Shown piece after piece: positions 9,070 through 16,976 of a stretch of 64,000 nucleotides of DNA. Both the position numbers and the translations under genes were made by a program. Source of the stretch: an uncultured Chryseobacterium sp. (GTDB taxonomy: Bacteria; Bacteroidota; Bacteroidia; Flavobacteriales; Weeksellaceae); the NCBI GenBank assembly GCA_913776245.1, contig CAJYLO010000005.1, positions 1 through 64,000 on the forward strand, given 5' to 3'. Each line of letters starts with the position of its first letter. Position 1 is the first letter of the stretch. The notes beneath the pieces were generated by a model that was not told the DNA's origin, ran no database searches, and saw only the letters and a program-made list of their open reading frames with translations.

Positions 9070-10095
9070 TTATTTGATTAAGAAATTGAATTTGTCCATA
9101 TTTTTAAGGGCAATTCCGGTTCCGCGAACTACTGCTCTCAAAGGATCTTCAGCAACAAAAACAGGAAGCCCGGTCTTTCTGTGAAGCCTGTCTGCCAGAC
9201 CTCTCAGAAGCGCACCGCCGCCGGCAAGATAGATTCCGGTTTTGTAGATGTCCGCAGCCAGTTCCGGAGGCGTAAGAGAAAGAGTTTCCATCACCGCATC
9301 CTCGATTCTGATGATTGATTTATCAAGCGCTTTGGAAATTTCTTTATAATTGACCATAATTTCTTTTGGCTTACCCGTAATCAGATCACGACCTTGTACA
9401 GGAATATCATCGATTGGAACATCCAGTTCTTCAACAGCGGAACCTACTTCCAGCTTGATTCTCTCAGCCGTTCTTTCCCCAATGTATAAATTATGATGTG
9501 TTCTCAGGTAATAAGCGATATCATTAGTGAAAACATCACCAGCGATTTTCACAGATTTGTCACAAACAATTCCGCCAAGTGCCACTACGGCAATTTCCGT
9601 TGTTCCGCCACCTATATCAATGATCATATTACCTTCCGGCTTCTGAACGTCAATACCAACCCCTATTGCAGCTGCCATTGGCTCATAAATCAAACGGACT
9701 TCTTTGGCGTTAACTTTCTGAGCAGAATCTCTCACCGCCCTTTTCTCAACTTCAGTAATTCCAGACGGGATACAAATCACGATTCTGAGTGCCGGCTGAA
9801 ACAGCTTTCCTTTGATGCCCGGAATCTGCTTGATGAATTCCTTAATCATATGTTCGGAAGCGTGGAAATCTGCAATCACGCCATCCTTCAGCGGGCGGAT
9901 GGTTTTGATATCCTCATGAGTCTTCCCCTGCATATGTTTTGCCTGCTCTCCAACCGCAATCGGCTTGCCGGACGAACGCTCTATCGCTACGATAGAAGGC
10001 TGGTCCACAACGATTTTGTTGTTATGTATTATCAGCGTATTTGCCGTACCCAAGTCAATCGCAATCTCTTGCGTAAACATATCCAATAAACCCAT
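9070..10095 (-). CDS. mreB: Actin-like cell-shape protein MreB
   Basis: 341 residues, standard length. Shows the actin-fold phosphate 1 motif IDLGTANT (about 14-21), IDIGGGTTEIAVV (phosphate 2) and the adenosine motif YLAGGGALLRG. MreB filaments under the inner membrane direct lateral wall synthesis. It is the first gene of the rod operon and has a plausible promoter immediately upstream. Confidence 0.98.
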   Translation of the reverse strand: MGLLDMFTQEIAIDLGTANTLIIHNNKIVVDQPSIVAIERSSGKPIAVGEQAKHMQGKTHEDIKTIRPLKDGVIADFHASEHMIKEFIKQIPGIKGKLFQPALRIVICIPSGITEVEKRAVRDSAQKVNAKEVRLIYEPMAAAIGVGIDVQKPEGNMIIDIGGGTTEIAVVALGGIVCDKSVKIAGDVFTNDIAYYLRTHHNLYIGERTAERIKLEVGSAVEELDVPIDDIPVQGRDLITGKPKEIMVNYKEISKALDKSIIRIEDAVMETLSLTPPELAADIYKTGIYLAGGGALLRGLADRLHRKTGLPVFVAEDPLRAVVRGTGIALKNMDKFNFLIK

Positions 10096-10120
10096 TTCCG
10101 TTCAATAATTATTAAGTTTA

Positions 10121-10149
10121 CAAAGATATAAATTTAGATACATTCTAAA
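10121..10149 (-). promoter_or_regulatory. Promoter of the mreB operon
   Basis: On the minus strand, TATCTTTG (10128-10121) matches the -7 box TAnnTTTG, and a TTTA lies 17 bases upstream in the -33 position. The predicted start is about 20 bases before the mreB ATG. Confidence 0.5.
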
Positions 10150-10338
10150 CATGTAAATCCATTTTTTTTGGTTAAAATTTTATTAAAATTTCATACTTCA
10201 GATTATCAAAATTGTAAATAATTTCTGGCATATATTTGATTTTATGATACTGATCAGATTTAAGAATTCTAATCAATGGTATAGATTTTTTCAATTCGGT
10301 AAACTGACATTCATCATCAGCCTTAGTTTTAAAAATCG

Positions 10339-10346
10339 TAAATTTG
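10339..10346 (+). promoter_or_regulatory. -7 box of hemA, very short leader
   Basis: TAAATTTG ends 11 bases before the hemA ATG, so the transcript would have a leader of only about five bases. The -33 region is not clear. Confidence 0.4.
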
Positions 10347-10357
10347 CTCACTGAAAA

Positions 10358-11647
10358 ATGAGCCAGAGAAATAAATTTCACCAGACTTCTGATTTTGCCG
10401 TTCTCAGCATCAGCTATGAAAAAGCCGATGCTGAAACGCGTGGCCGTTTTGCATTCTTCGATGAGCACATCAAATCTTTTGTCAATCAGATTCATGAACA
10501 GGATTACGGTGATGCTTTTGTGGTTTCCACCTGCAACAGGACAGAGATCTATTCCACTACGAAAAATTACCTTCACATTGCGGAACTATATTGCAATACT
10601 GTGGGCGTGAGTCTTTCGGAATTCCTGAAATATGTGAATGTCATCCAGCGTGAAGATGCTTTGTTTCATCTTTTCCGCGTGGCCGCAGGCCTGGAAAGCC
10701 AGATTATCGGTGATTTTGAGATTGTTTCGCAGATCAAGAATGCTTATCACCGATTTAAAAAGTATAAAGATTTTTCCAATCCTTACCTGGAACGTGCGAT
10801 TAATTCATCCATTCAGATTTCAAAAAGGATTAAGAATGAGACAGGAATCAGCACTGGCTCTGCTTCAGTTTCTTATGCTGCGGTGCATTATATATTGAAT
10901 AACACAAGACACATTCACGAGAAAAATATTCTTCTTTTAGGCGTTGGAGAAATCGGACAGAATACGATTGAGAATCTCGTAAAACACATCTATCAGCCCA
11001 ACATCAAAATAGCCAACCGTTCTTTTGAAAAGGCTGAAAAAATTGCTGATAAGTATAAAATCCCTCAAATTGATTTCAATCTCTTTCCGGAAGAACTAAA
11101 ACAAACTGACGTTCTGATTGTCGCAACAGGCGCGCAGAAATATATTATTGACGAATCCAATTTCCCTAAGGATAAAGAAATGCTGGTCATTGACTTATCG
11201 ATTCCGAATAATGTTCAGAAGGAAATCGGCGAACTGGAAAATGTCACATTGATCGATGTAGACCAACTTTCTCAGACCATTAAGAAAACAATGGAACAGC
11301 GCAAGAAGGAAATCCCGAAAGCCGAAGGCATAATCAAAGAAATGGCGAAGGAATTTGTAGATTGGGAAAAGAAAAGAATGCTTGCGCCTAATATCAACCA
11401 TTTCAAAAACTCGCTCAAAAAAATCGAAGAGCACGAGATGCACAATATCCATAAAAAATTCAATTATGCTAAGATTGAAGATATGGAATTATCTAATAAA
11501 TTAGTACAGAAATTAACCAACCGTTTTGCAAAATACATCCTGGAAAATCCATTGCGGGCGACTGAAGTCACCAAGCTAATGGAGGAAATCCTGGACATCC
11601 ATAAACAAGAAACTAATGAACAAACTGAAAATAGGAACGAGAAATAG
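10358..11647 (+). CDS. hemA: Glutamyl-tRNA reductase
   Basis: 429 residues. It reduces glutamyl-tRNA to glutamate-1-semialdehyde, the first committed step of C5 haem synthesis. STCNRTEIY places the thioester cysteine at C59; GVGEIGQ (about 194-200) is the NADPH-binding loop; the C-terminal dimerisation helix follows. It opens the hem cluster and its last 32 bases overlap the start of hemC in another frame. The tail is longer and more polar (KQETNEQTENRNEK) than the core family needs, and this tail is what overlaps hemC. Confidence 0.96.
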   Translation: MSQRNKFHQTSDFAVLSISYEKADAETRGRFAFFDEHIKSFVNQIHEQDYGDAFVVSTCNRTEIYSTTKNYLHIAELYCNTVGVSLSEFLKYVNVIQREDALFHLFRVAAGLESQIIGDFEIVSQIKNAYHRFKKYKDFSNPYLERAINSSIQISKRIKNETGISTGSASVSYAAVHYILNNTRHIHEKNILLLGVGEIGQNTIENLVKHIYQPNIKIANRSFEKAEKIADKYKIPQIDFNLFPEELKQTDVLIVATGAQKYIIDESNFPKDKEMLVIDLSIPNNVQKEIGELENVTLIDVDQLSQTIKKTMEQRKKEIPKAEGIIKEMAKEFVDWEKKRMLAPNINHFKNSLKKIEEHEMHNIHKKFNYAKIEDMELSNKLVQKLTNRFAKYILENPLRATEVTKLMEEILDIHKQETNEQTENRNEK

Positions 11648-12524
11648 CCCGCTTGCTCTCTGGCAGGCTCGCGAAGTAGAATCGAAGCTACAAACTCTGG
11701 GGTTTGAAACCGAAATTGTTCCTATTGTAAGTTCCGGTGATAAAAACCTGGATCAGCCGCTTTATGCTTTAGGCATAACCGGTGTTTTTACCAAAGATCT
11801 GGATATCGCTTTATTAAATAAGGAAATTGACATTGCCGTTCATTCTTTGAAAGATGTCCCTACACAATTGCCTCAAAACATTCAGATTTCTGCCGTTCTG
11901 GAAAGAGATTTTCCGGAAGATGTTCTGGTTAGAAATGATGATTCGGAACCTTTGGATCTCGAAGTTCTGAAAATCGCAACTAGCAGCTTAAGAAGACGCG
12001 CTTTTTGGCTGAAGGAATTTCCGGAAACCGAATTCACGGATATTCGAGGAAATGTTCAGACCAGGCTAAAAAAACTGGATGACGGTATTGCCAACGCCAC
12101 CATTTTTTCATTGGCAGGAATCAAAAGAATGAACCTGGATATCCATTATGAACAGATTCCATTCCTCTTACAGGCGCCTTCGCAAGGTGTTGTTGCGATT
12201 GCAAGTTTGTCTGATAATGAGGAGCTGAATGAAAGCTTAAAAACAATTTCTCACAAAGAAACCGAAATCTGCGTAACGATTGAGAGAGAATTTCTGAAAA
12301 CGCTGGAAGGCGGTTGTACAGCGCCGATTGGTGCAAAAGCTGAAATCTTTAACGGACAAATCAGATTTCTTGGAAGACTTTGTTCTCTTGACGGGAAAAA
12401 CTGTATCGAAACGGATGAGATTTTTGACTGGAATGATTCTGAAAACTTCGGAGAAAAAATCGCTTTGAAGGTTTTGGAAAATGGAGGCAAGGAATTGATG
12501 GACGAAATTAGAAAAAACTTATAA
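11616..12524 (+). CDS. hemC: Porphobilinogen deaminase (hydroxymethylbilane synthase)
   Basis: 302 residues. It polymerises four porphobilinogens into hydroxymethylbilane. Motifs: IGTRNSPLALWQA at the start, HSLKDVPT with catalytic Asp (D80), SSLRRRA substrate-binding arginines (124-129), and EGGCTAPIG with C234 as the dipyrromethane attachment site. The ATG at 11616 lies inside hemA, and MNKLKIGTRNS matches the expected family start, so the overlap is probably real. Confidence 0.96.
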   Translation: MNKLKIGTRNSPLALWQAREVESKLQTLGFETEIVPIVSSGDKNLDQPLYALGITGVFTKDLDIALLNKEIDIAVHSLKDVPTQLPQNIQISAVLERDFPEDVLVRNDDSEPLDLEVLKIATSSLRRRAFWLKEFPETEFTDIRGNVQTRLKKLDDGIANATIFSLAGIKRMNLDIHYEQIPFLLQAPSQGVVAIASLSDNEELNESLKTISHKETEICVTIEREFLKTLEGGCTAPIGAKAEIFNGQIRFLGRLCSLDGKNCIETDEIFDWNDSENFGEKIALKVLENGGKELMDEIRKNL

Positions 12525-12532
12525 GAATTAAA

Positions 12533-12641
12533 TATCGCAAAGGCGCAATATTTTTACCTTTACAATGTTAAAAGTCGCCAAGTTTGATCTTTGTGACTTT
12601 TTTATAATATTAAATTTACAATACTTCGCGACTTTGCGATA
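12533..12641. repeat. TATCGCAAAG inverted-repeat element between hemC and hemD
   Basis: TATCGCAAAG (12533-12542) is a perfect inverted match of CTTTGCGATA (12632-12641). An inner AAAAGTC...GACTTTT hairpin (12570-12601) contains AAAAGTCGCC. The same outer and inner motifs occur at 24614-24726. No coding capacity; MITE-like in form. Confidence 0.6.
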
Positions 12642-12648
12642 AAATCAA

Positions 12649-13338
12649 ATGAAAATCCTTTTTGCAAAATCACTGGAAAAAGAAAAAGTTTCTGAGAAAT
12701 TGGGAAACGATTTTGCAGTGGATTTTGTTGAAGTCATTGATACTGAAATTTTAAAAACTAAAACTTTCGGTCTAAAAAACAACTCATTGATTTTCACCAG
12801 TGTGAATGGCGTAAAAGCTTTTTTCGAAAACGGATTTTCACCAAATGAAAACTTTGCCGAACCAAAAACCTATAACAAAATCTACGTTGTAGGTTCGCAG
12901 ACCAAAAAGGAATTGAGAAAGCATAATTTCGGAGCTTTCAAACTTTGCAGGAATGCCCAGGAACTGTCTCAGTTCATTACAGAAAATTCTGTGAATGAAA
13001 AATTTCTGCATTTCTGCGGGAATATAGCTTTGGATATCCTGGATGAAAAATTGCCGTTGCAAAATATCTCGTACAGAAAAATTCCTGTCTATAAAACCGA
13101 ATTGCTGTATCCCAAAATCGATGAGAAATATCAGGCTATCGTTTTCTTCAGTCCGAGCGGAGTTCGTAGTTTTGCAAAGTTTAATCAATTTGGTGATGCC
13201 AAAATTTTTTCGATTGGAAAAACAACGACTTCTGAAATTGAGAAACTAACGGATAATAAAGTAATTACAAGCTCAAAAAATACTTTAGCTGATTTGTTGA
13301 ATTTGATTTTAAAACATACTTCGACTGGCTCATTATGA
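12649..13338 (+). CDS. hemD: Uroporphyrinogen-III synthase
   Basis: 229 residues. HemD is poorly conserved, so the call uses fold-level cues and context: an FTSVNGVKAFFE stretch (about 48-60), FFSPSGVRSFAKF (about 166-178) and FSIGKTTTSEIE (about 185-196), which match the usual T-S-x-N/G-V, SPS and IGxxT patterns, and its position between hemC and hemE. It cyclises hydroxymethylbilane with inversion of ring D. A repeat element separates it from hemC. Confidence 0.9.
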   Translation: MKILFAKSLEKEKVSEKLGNDFAVDFVEVIDTEILKTKTFGLKNNSLIFTSVNGVKAFFENGFSPNENFAEPKTYNKIYVVGSQTKKELRKHNFGAFKLCRNAQELSQFITENSVNEKFLHFCGNIALDILDEKLPLQNISYRKIPVYKTELLYPKIDEKYQAIVFFSPSGVRSFAKFNQFGDAKIFSIGKTTTSEIEKLTDNKVITSSKNTLADLLNLILKHTSTGSL

Positions 13339-13381
13339 CAATGTTGATATAATTGAAAGGCTAAAGTTGTATTTTGCGAAG

Positions 13382-13456
13382 CGCGCCCCGACTTGAACGG
13401 AGCTCTTTTTCTTTTTTAAAGAAAAAAGCGGGAGTGGAAGGCGGATAAAGGCGCCC
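13382..13456 (+). repeat. Dispersed hairpin element, copy A
   Basis: GCCCCGACTTGAACGGAGCT, then a T-rich/A-rich hairpin (CTTTTTCTTT...AAAGAAAAAAG), then GCGGGAGTGGAAGGCGG and GGCGCCC. Sits between hemD and hemE. Its reverse-strand relative at 37848-37956 shares the GCGCCCC, GAACGG, GAGCTCTTTTT and GGCGCCCAA blocks in the same order. Confidence 0.6.
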
Positions 13457-13471
13457 AAAATAATATATAAA

Positions 13472-14497
13472 ATGATTAAAAACGACCTATATTTAAAGGC
13501 ACTTCGCGGAGAAACCGTGGAAAGACCGCCAGTTTGGATGATGAGACAAGCCGGAAGATACCTGCCTGAATTCATCGCATTGCGCGACCAATACGACTTT
13601 TTCACCAGATGTCAGACGCCGGAACTGGCTTCGGAAATCACGGTTCAGCCGATCAGACGATTTCCTTTGGATGCCGCGATTTTGTTCTCCGACATTTTGG
13701 TGGTTCCGCAGGCAATGGGTATCGATTTCAAAATGAAAGAATCGGTTGGACCCTGGCTGGACAATCCTATCAGAACGGCTCAGCAAGTTGAGGATGTCAT
13801 TGTTCCTGATGTTGATGAAACATTGGGTTATGTTTTCGATGCGATAGAAATGACTTTGGAAAAGCTGGACAATGAGATTCCGCTGATTGGATTCGCCGGT
13901 TCGCCTTGGACGATTTTCTGTTATTGTATTGAAGGCAGAGGTTCTAAGGATTTCAATATTGCGAAATCATTTTGTTTTCTTCAGCCGGAAGCGGCGCACA
14001 AGTTATTGCAGAAAATCACGGATACTACCATTGCTTACCTGAAAAGAAAAGTGGAAAAAGGAGTTTCTGCCGTTCAGGTTTTCGATTCTTGGGGCGGAAT
14101 GCTTTCACCAGCCGATTATCAGGAGTTTTCCTGGCAATATATCAATCAGATCGTTGAAGCGCTTGCTGCGTTGACGCACGTTGTGGTTTTCGGGAAAGGC
14201 TGTTGGTTTGCATTGGATGAGATGTCAAAATCCAAAGCTTCTGCTGTTGGTGTTGATTGGACAATCACTCCCGAATTAGCGAGACAATTCACAAATAATG
14301 CGGTGACTTTGCAAGGAAATTTTGATCCTTCAAGACTGCATTCCAAGCCGGAAACAATCAGAACAATGGTTCACGAGATGATTAACCGTTTTGGAAAAGA
14401 CCAATACATCGTCAACCTCGGACACGGAATTTTACCAAATATTCCTGTTGAAAATGCCGAAGCTTTTATCAAAGCTGTGGTAGAATGGAAAGCATAA
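13472..14497 (+). CDS. hemE: Uroporphyrinogen decarboxylase
   Basis: 341 residues. It removes four carboxyl groups from uroporphyrinogen III to give coproporphyrinogen III. The N-terminal signature [17 protein letters not shown] (residues 18-34) holds the substrate-binding arginines; [12 protein letters not shown] and the second signature region GFAGSPWT are present. Fourth hem gene in the cluster; a bidirectional terminator follows at once. Confidence 0.97.
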   Translation: MIKNDLYLKALRGETVERPPVWMMRQAGRYLPEFIALRDQYDFFTRCQTPELASEITVQPIRRFPLDAAILFSDILVVPQAMGIDFKMKESVGPWLDNPIRTAQQVEDVIVPDVDETLGYVFDAIEMTLEKLDNEIPLIGFAGSPWTIFCYCIEGRGSKDFNIAKSFCFLQPEAAHKLLQKITDTTIAYLKRKVEKGVSAVQVFDSWGGMLSPADYQEFSWQYINQIVEALAALTHVVVFGKGCWFALDEMSKSKASAVGVDWTITPELARQFTNNAVTLQGNFDPSRLHSKPETIRTMVHEMINRFGKDQYIVNLGHGILPNIPVENAEAFIKAVVEWKA

Positions 14498-14525
14498 AAA
14501 AACCGAGCCAGTTGCTCGGTTTTTT
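14496..14525. terminator. Bidirectional terminator after hemE
   Basis: AACCGAGC (14501-14508) and GCTCGGTT (14514-14521) form a perfect stem with a 5-base loop, with A-runs and T-runs on either side. It can end both hemE and the convergent small gene at 14527. Confidence 0.85.
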
Positions 14526-14526
14526 G

Positions 14527-14823
14527 TTATTCTGTTTTTCCGGGAGCCGGCTGCATTGGTTTCGTTGCTTCATCATTGATGCCGTCTCTCCTTTGATTCA
14601 TCTGATCTCTCGCTCTTTCGTTCTCTATTTTTTGCTGATTGAGCTTCGTTGTATCAACTGAACGGTTCATTCCGTTTGGCTCAACAGTTTCAGGCGTTTT
14701 TGCATTAGCCTTATTCAGTTTCTTTTCTTTTCCGGTTTTTGCCGTGTCTTGCTGTGGTGTTGTCTGCGCCGTCAGAAACATGGTTCCGAAAATCATCATT
14801 GCGCCTGCCATTAACTTTTTCAT
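14527..14823 (-). CDS. Small secreted low-complexity protein of unknown function
   Basis: 98 residues from the ATG at 14823; the longer ORF adds a poor MDLIINTKIII leader. A signal peptide (MKKLMAGAMMIFGTMFLTAQ) precedes a hydrophilic Lys/Asn/Gln/Thr-rich region with no recognisable domain and no cysteine. Probably periplasmic and disordered. It is a single-gene unit, convergent with hemE. Confidence 0.7.
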   Translation of the reverse strand: MKKLMAGAMMIFGTMFLTAQTTPQQDTAKTGKEKKLNKANAKTPETVEPNGMNRSVDTTKLNQQKIENERARDQMNQRRDGINDEATKPMQPAPGKTE

Positions 14824-14921
14824 AATAATTATTTTAGTGTTGATTATCAAGTCCAAACATTAAACCATTATAAAAGAAAATTTAGAAACAATAAGATTTT
14901 TGGGAAAACTTTAGCGTTAGC

Positions 14922-15410
14922 TTACTTATCCAGTAAGCTTCTCATTTTTTCTACAAAAACATAAGCTGCAGGACAGATCAGTGTATTTTTAAGCGTCAGA
15001 TTATTGATCTGATAGATCTTCTTCCGATCGGTATGCGGATATTCTCTGCAGGCTTTGGGACGGACTTCATAGATGGAGCAGGTATTGTCATCATTCAGAA
15101 AAAAGCAAGGAAGCGTCTGAAGAACTTTGTCCCGGTCTTCATCTACCCGAAGAAACCTACCCTCAAATTCGGCCGGCTTCATCCTGAGATGTTTTGATAT
15201 TCTCTCGATATCTTTTTCCGTGTAAAGCGGACCAGCCGTTTTGCAGCAATTAGCACATTTCAGGCAATCGATCTCCCGGAATGTTTCTTCGTGTTTTTCC
15301 AAAACAAGATAATCCAGATTTTTAGGCGCTTTCTTTTTCAATCCTTCTAAAAATTTCCGGTGTTCTTTCTGTTTTTGCAATGCCTGCTTTTTGTAGAAAT
15401 CAAGATCCAT
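14922..15410 (-). CDS. YkgJ-family cysteine cluster protein
   Basis: 162 residues. Cysteines C49, C52, C55, C56, C102, C111 and C121 form the CxxCxxCC...C...C...C pattern of the YkgJ (CxxCxxCC) family, thought to bind zinc or a metal cluster; biochemical role unknown. RPKACREYP is a typical family segment. Predicted cytoplasmic. It is downstream of a 55-codon membrane ORF and a K+ channel gene on the same strand, but nothing ties their functions together. Confidence 0.88.
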   Translation of the reverse strand: MDLDFYKKQALQKQKEHRKFLEGLKKKAPKNLDYLVLEKHEETFREIDCLKCANCCKTAGPLYTEKDIERISKHLRMKPAEFEGRFLRVDEDRDKVLQTLPCFFLNDDNTCSIYEVRPKACREYPHTDRKKIYQINNLTLKNTLICPAAYVFVEKMRSLLDK

Positions 15411-15431
15411 TTTGCAAAATTAACAGTTTTC

Positions 15432-15599
15432 TCAGGAAAAGACTAAATAATATAATCCGCTCCAGACTATAGAAAAAAATAAAGCAAACAGGAATGAAGC
15501 TTTCAGATCCTGCCTGTCTTTCCTGATGAAGTGCTTATAAAGCGTAACAATCAGAAAAGTAACAATCACCAATGTCGGCAAAACGGTAAATGTGAACAT
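15432..15599 (-). CDS. Small two-helix membrane protein (55 aa)
   Basis: Too short for the ORF track. The reading frame from the ATG at 15599 to the TGA at 15432 encodes MFTFTVLPTLVIVTFLIVTL..., one hydrophobic helix (about 5-22), a basic linker (KHFIRKDRQDLK) and a second helix (about 35-54). It sits 4 bases after the K+ channel stop and 21 bases before the YkgJ gene, all on one strand, so it is probably co-transcribed. No family recognised. Confidence 0.6.
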   Translation of the reverse strand: MFTFTVLPTLVIVTFLIVTLYKHFIRKDRQDLKASFLFALFFSIVWSGLYYLVFS

Positions 15600-15603
15600 C
15601 GTA

Positions 15604-16551
15604 TTATGATTTTAAACTTAACCTTTCAAATGTATTAATTGCATCAAGATTGAGCACTGTTACGGTGTTTGTCCTGTCCGGATTATACATCTTCACGAAT
15701 TTTGCACCATATACAATCTCATCCGAAGTATAGCTGGTCCGCTGAAAAACATCACTGGAAAAGACACTGTCAAACGCTTTGACGTGAACAATAATCTCGA
15801 CATCAGTATTGTCTAAATCCTCTTCAGTTAGGCCATAAAAAGGTGATGATTCATCAATCTGATGTACAATAGTCCAGCTGAGAATCAGAGAAGTAATGCT
15901 GTCCAATTCCAGTTTGAGATTGTAAAAGGAACTTTTCGGCTCTCCGTTTTCTATCGTTTCAAAGGTAGCGAGAACTGTTACCGAAGCATTGGTGAGCGAT
16001 GTATTTTTGAAAGGCGCCATTCTAAACATCAGCGCCGTTTTATCTTTGTAGGGCGAGATCAGCGCATTATCACTAAAACTAAGAAAAGCACGCGGCCTGG
16101 AAAATCTTCCGTAAAACAAACCCGTTGCAATAGCAAATGCCAGTAACCCGAGAAAAGCCTCAAAGGTTGCAACCAGGCTTGCCAGGAAACCAACCGGCGC
16201 AATTCTTCCGTAACCGACTGTGGTAAACGTCTGCGAACTGAAGAAGAATACATCCGTAAACTCATTCACGAGATCACTCTTGTCTATTCCCGTGAGATGC
16301 TCAATACCGATAGAATAATAGACCAGCGCAAAAACCAGATTGACGATAATATATATTGCTACTAACAAACCAATGAATTCCCATCTTTTAAGATCCAGCA
16401 TGGTGTGGTACCAACTGTACCGGTTCAGGATATTGACGCCTTTCTTTCTGATGTTCGGCAGACCGTCTTTATTGATAAATCTGCCAGAAAAATTATCTCC
16501 GTAACCTGTATCTTTGGTTGATTTTAATCTGGAAAAACTGAGTTTTGACAT
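15604..16551 (-). CDS. Inward-rectifier (Kir-type) potassium channel
   Basis: 315 residues. Two membrane helices (about 57-79 and 121-147) surround a pore helix and the selectivity filter TVGYG (111-115). The C-terminal half is the cytoplasmic immunoglobulin-like Kir domain, with segments such as LMFRMAPFKNTSLTNASVTV. Prokaryotic Kir (KirBac) channels pass K+ across the inner membrane. The family normally gates through the cytoplasmic domain. Divergent from the globin gene; the two starts are 40 bases apart. Confidence 0.9.
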   Translation of the reverse strand: MSKLSFSRLKSTKDTGYGDNFSGRFINKDGLPNIRKKGVNILNRYSWYHTMLDLKRWEFIGLLVAIYIIVNLVFALVYYSIGIEHLTGIDKSDLVNEFTDVFFFSSQTFTTVGYGRIAPVGFLASLVATFEAFLGLLAFAIATGLFYGRFSRPRAFLSFSDNALISPYKDKTALMFRMAPFKNTSLTNASVTVLATFETIENGEPKSSFYNLKLELDSITSLILSWTIVHQIDESSPFYGLTEEDLDNTDVEIIVHVKAFDSVFSSDVFQRTSYTSDEIVYGAKFVKMYNPDRTNTVTVLNLDAINTFERLSLKS

Positions 16552-16556
16552 AATCG

Positions 16557-16587
16557 CAAATTTACATTTTAATTTGGCTTAATTTTG
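16557..16587. promoter_or_regulatory. Facing -7 boxes for the K+ channel and globin genes
   Basis: TAATTTTG at 16580-16587 ends 4 bases before the globin ATG, and TAAATTTG on the minus strand (16564-16557) ends 5 bases before the channel ATG. If used, both transcripts would start at or next to the first codon, i.e. be leaderless. Confidence 0.45.
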
Positions 16588-16591
16588 TACA

Positions 16592-16975
16592 ATGGAAGAT
16601 ATTACAACAAGAGCACAGGTGGAATTTTTGGTTGACCGGTTTTATGAAGAAATTGTCAGGGATAATGTGATCGGGTTTTTCTTTACAGATATCGCAAAAA
16701 TTGACCTCAGCAAACATCTTCCGAAAATGTATAATTTCTGGGAAAGTATTTTATTAGGAAATCCTGTGTATGAGGGTAACCCGATGCGTGTTCATTTTCC
16801 ACTGAATGAAGTAGCAGCTTTGGAAGAAAGACATTTTAACCGCTGGCTGCAGGTTTGGGAAAAAACCGTACATGATCATTTTGAGGGACCAACTGCAGAA
16901 ATAGCCGTTACCAGAGCACTTAACATCGCAAGAATCATGAGCTATAAAATGACTAATGCGAGAAGTCTCGAATAA
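16592..16975 (+). CDS. Group III truncated haemoglobin
   Basis: 127 residues, typical of a 2-on-2 globin. LVDRFYEEIVRDNVIGFFF and MYNFWESILLGNPVYEGNPM match the group III pattern; H68 (in VHFPL) and H81 (in ERHFNRW) are the candidates for haem-iron contact, with H68 favoured by position. Likely binds O2 or NO in the cytoplasm. Haem supply from the nearby hem genes is a loose link only. It ends one base before the stop of the convergent 1130-residue fusion. Confidence 0.9.
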   Translation: MEDITTRAQVEFLVDRFYEEIVRDNVIGFFFTDIAKIDLSKHLPKMYNFWESILLGNPVYEGNPMRVHFPLNEVAALEERHFNRWLQVWEKTVHDHFEGPTAEIAVTRALNIARIMSYKMTNARSLE

Positions 16976-16976
16976 A

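Noticed and set aside
9493-10089. 198-aa plus-strand ORF opposite mreB
   Set aside because: A long antisense shadow of the conserved mreB frame.
10172-10576. 134-aa minus-strand ORF over the mreB-hemA gap
   Set aside because: Mostly antisense to hemA, low-complexity start, no protein-like features.
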